DNA of 6,506 bases from Gammaproteobacteria bacterium (GTDB lineage Bacteria; Pseudomonadota; Gammaproteobacteria; Steroidobacterales; Steroidobacteraceae): assembly GCA_027451085.1 (NCBI GenBank), contig DAIDKA010000114.1, positions 1-6,506 on the forward strand, written 5' to 3'. Positions 6,502 through 6,506 of the stretch are shown one piece after another (within the stretch, counting starts at the first letter, position 1; the number at the start of each line of letters is the position of its first letter). A program made the translations under genes and the position numbers. The notes beneath the pieces are model-generated. The model saw nothing but the letters and a program-made list of their open reading frames with translations, was not told the DNA's origin and did not search any database.

Positions 6502-6506
6502 CCGGT

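Overview
This 6.5 kb window is a purine (uric acid) degradation locus from a GC-rich bacterium, by eye about two thirds G+C with strong G/C third positions. It most resembles a proteobacterium; a gammaproteobacterial relative of the Xanthomonadales/Nevskiales type would fit, but the sequence does not fix the taxon. Genes are tightly packed and no gene-free stretch exceeds 133 bases. No RNA gene, CRISPR array, insertion sequence or recognisable attachment site was seen.

Layout: positions 2-1141 hold the 3' part of puuD, a membrane urate oxidase with a C-terminal cytochrome c domain; its first residues lie before the window. It overlaps uraD (1138-1647, GTG start) by four bases. Fifteen bases later comes an AzgA-type NCS2 purine permease (1663-2973). 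Its stop is six bases from the stop of a convergent minus-strand gene (2980-4227) for a divergent M20-fold amidohydrolase. A 133-base divergent intergenic region (4228-4360) separates that gene from puuE allantoinase (4361-5272), which overlaps by ATGA an allantoate amidohydrolase gene, allC-like (5269-6501).

Pathway: the permease would bring in a purine base. PuuD oxidises urate to 5-hydroxyisourate and passes electrons to the respiratory chain. A 5-hydroxyisourate hydrolase, not present here, would make OHCU. UraD decarboxylates OHCU to S-allantoin, PuuE opens allantoin to allantoate, and AllC begins nitrogen release from allantoate. Ureidoglycine/ureidoglycolate steps are also not encoded here unless the M20 protein contributes.

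The most unusual element is the minus-strand M20 protein. It keeps the overall M20 framework (HGD, DEE, TDAR, C-terminal His), but the usual bridging aspartate aligns with Val130 and the usual second-site Glu with Gly190. The rest of the window is a well-formed but compact version of known uricolytic gene clusters.
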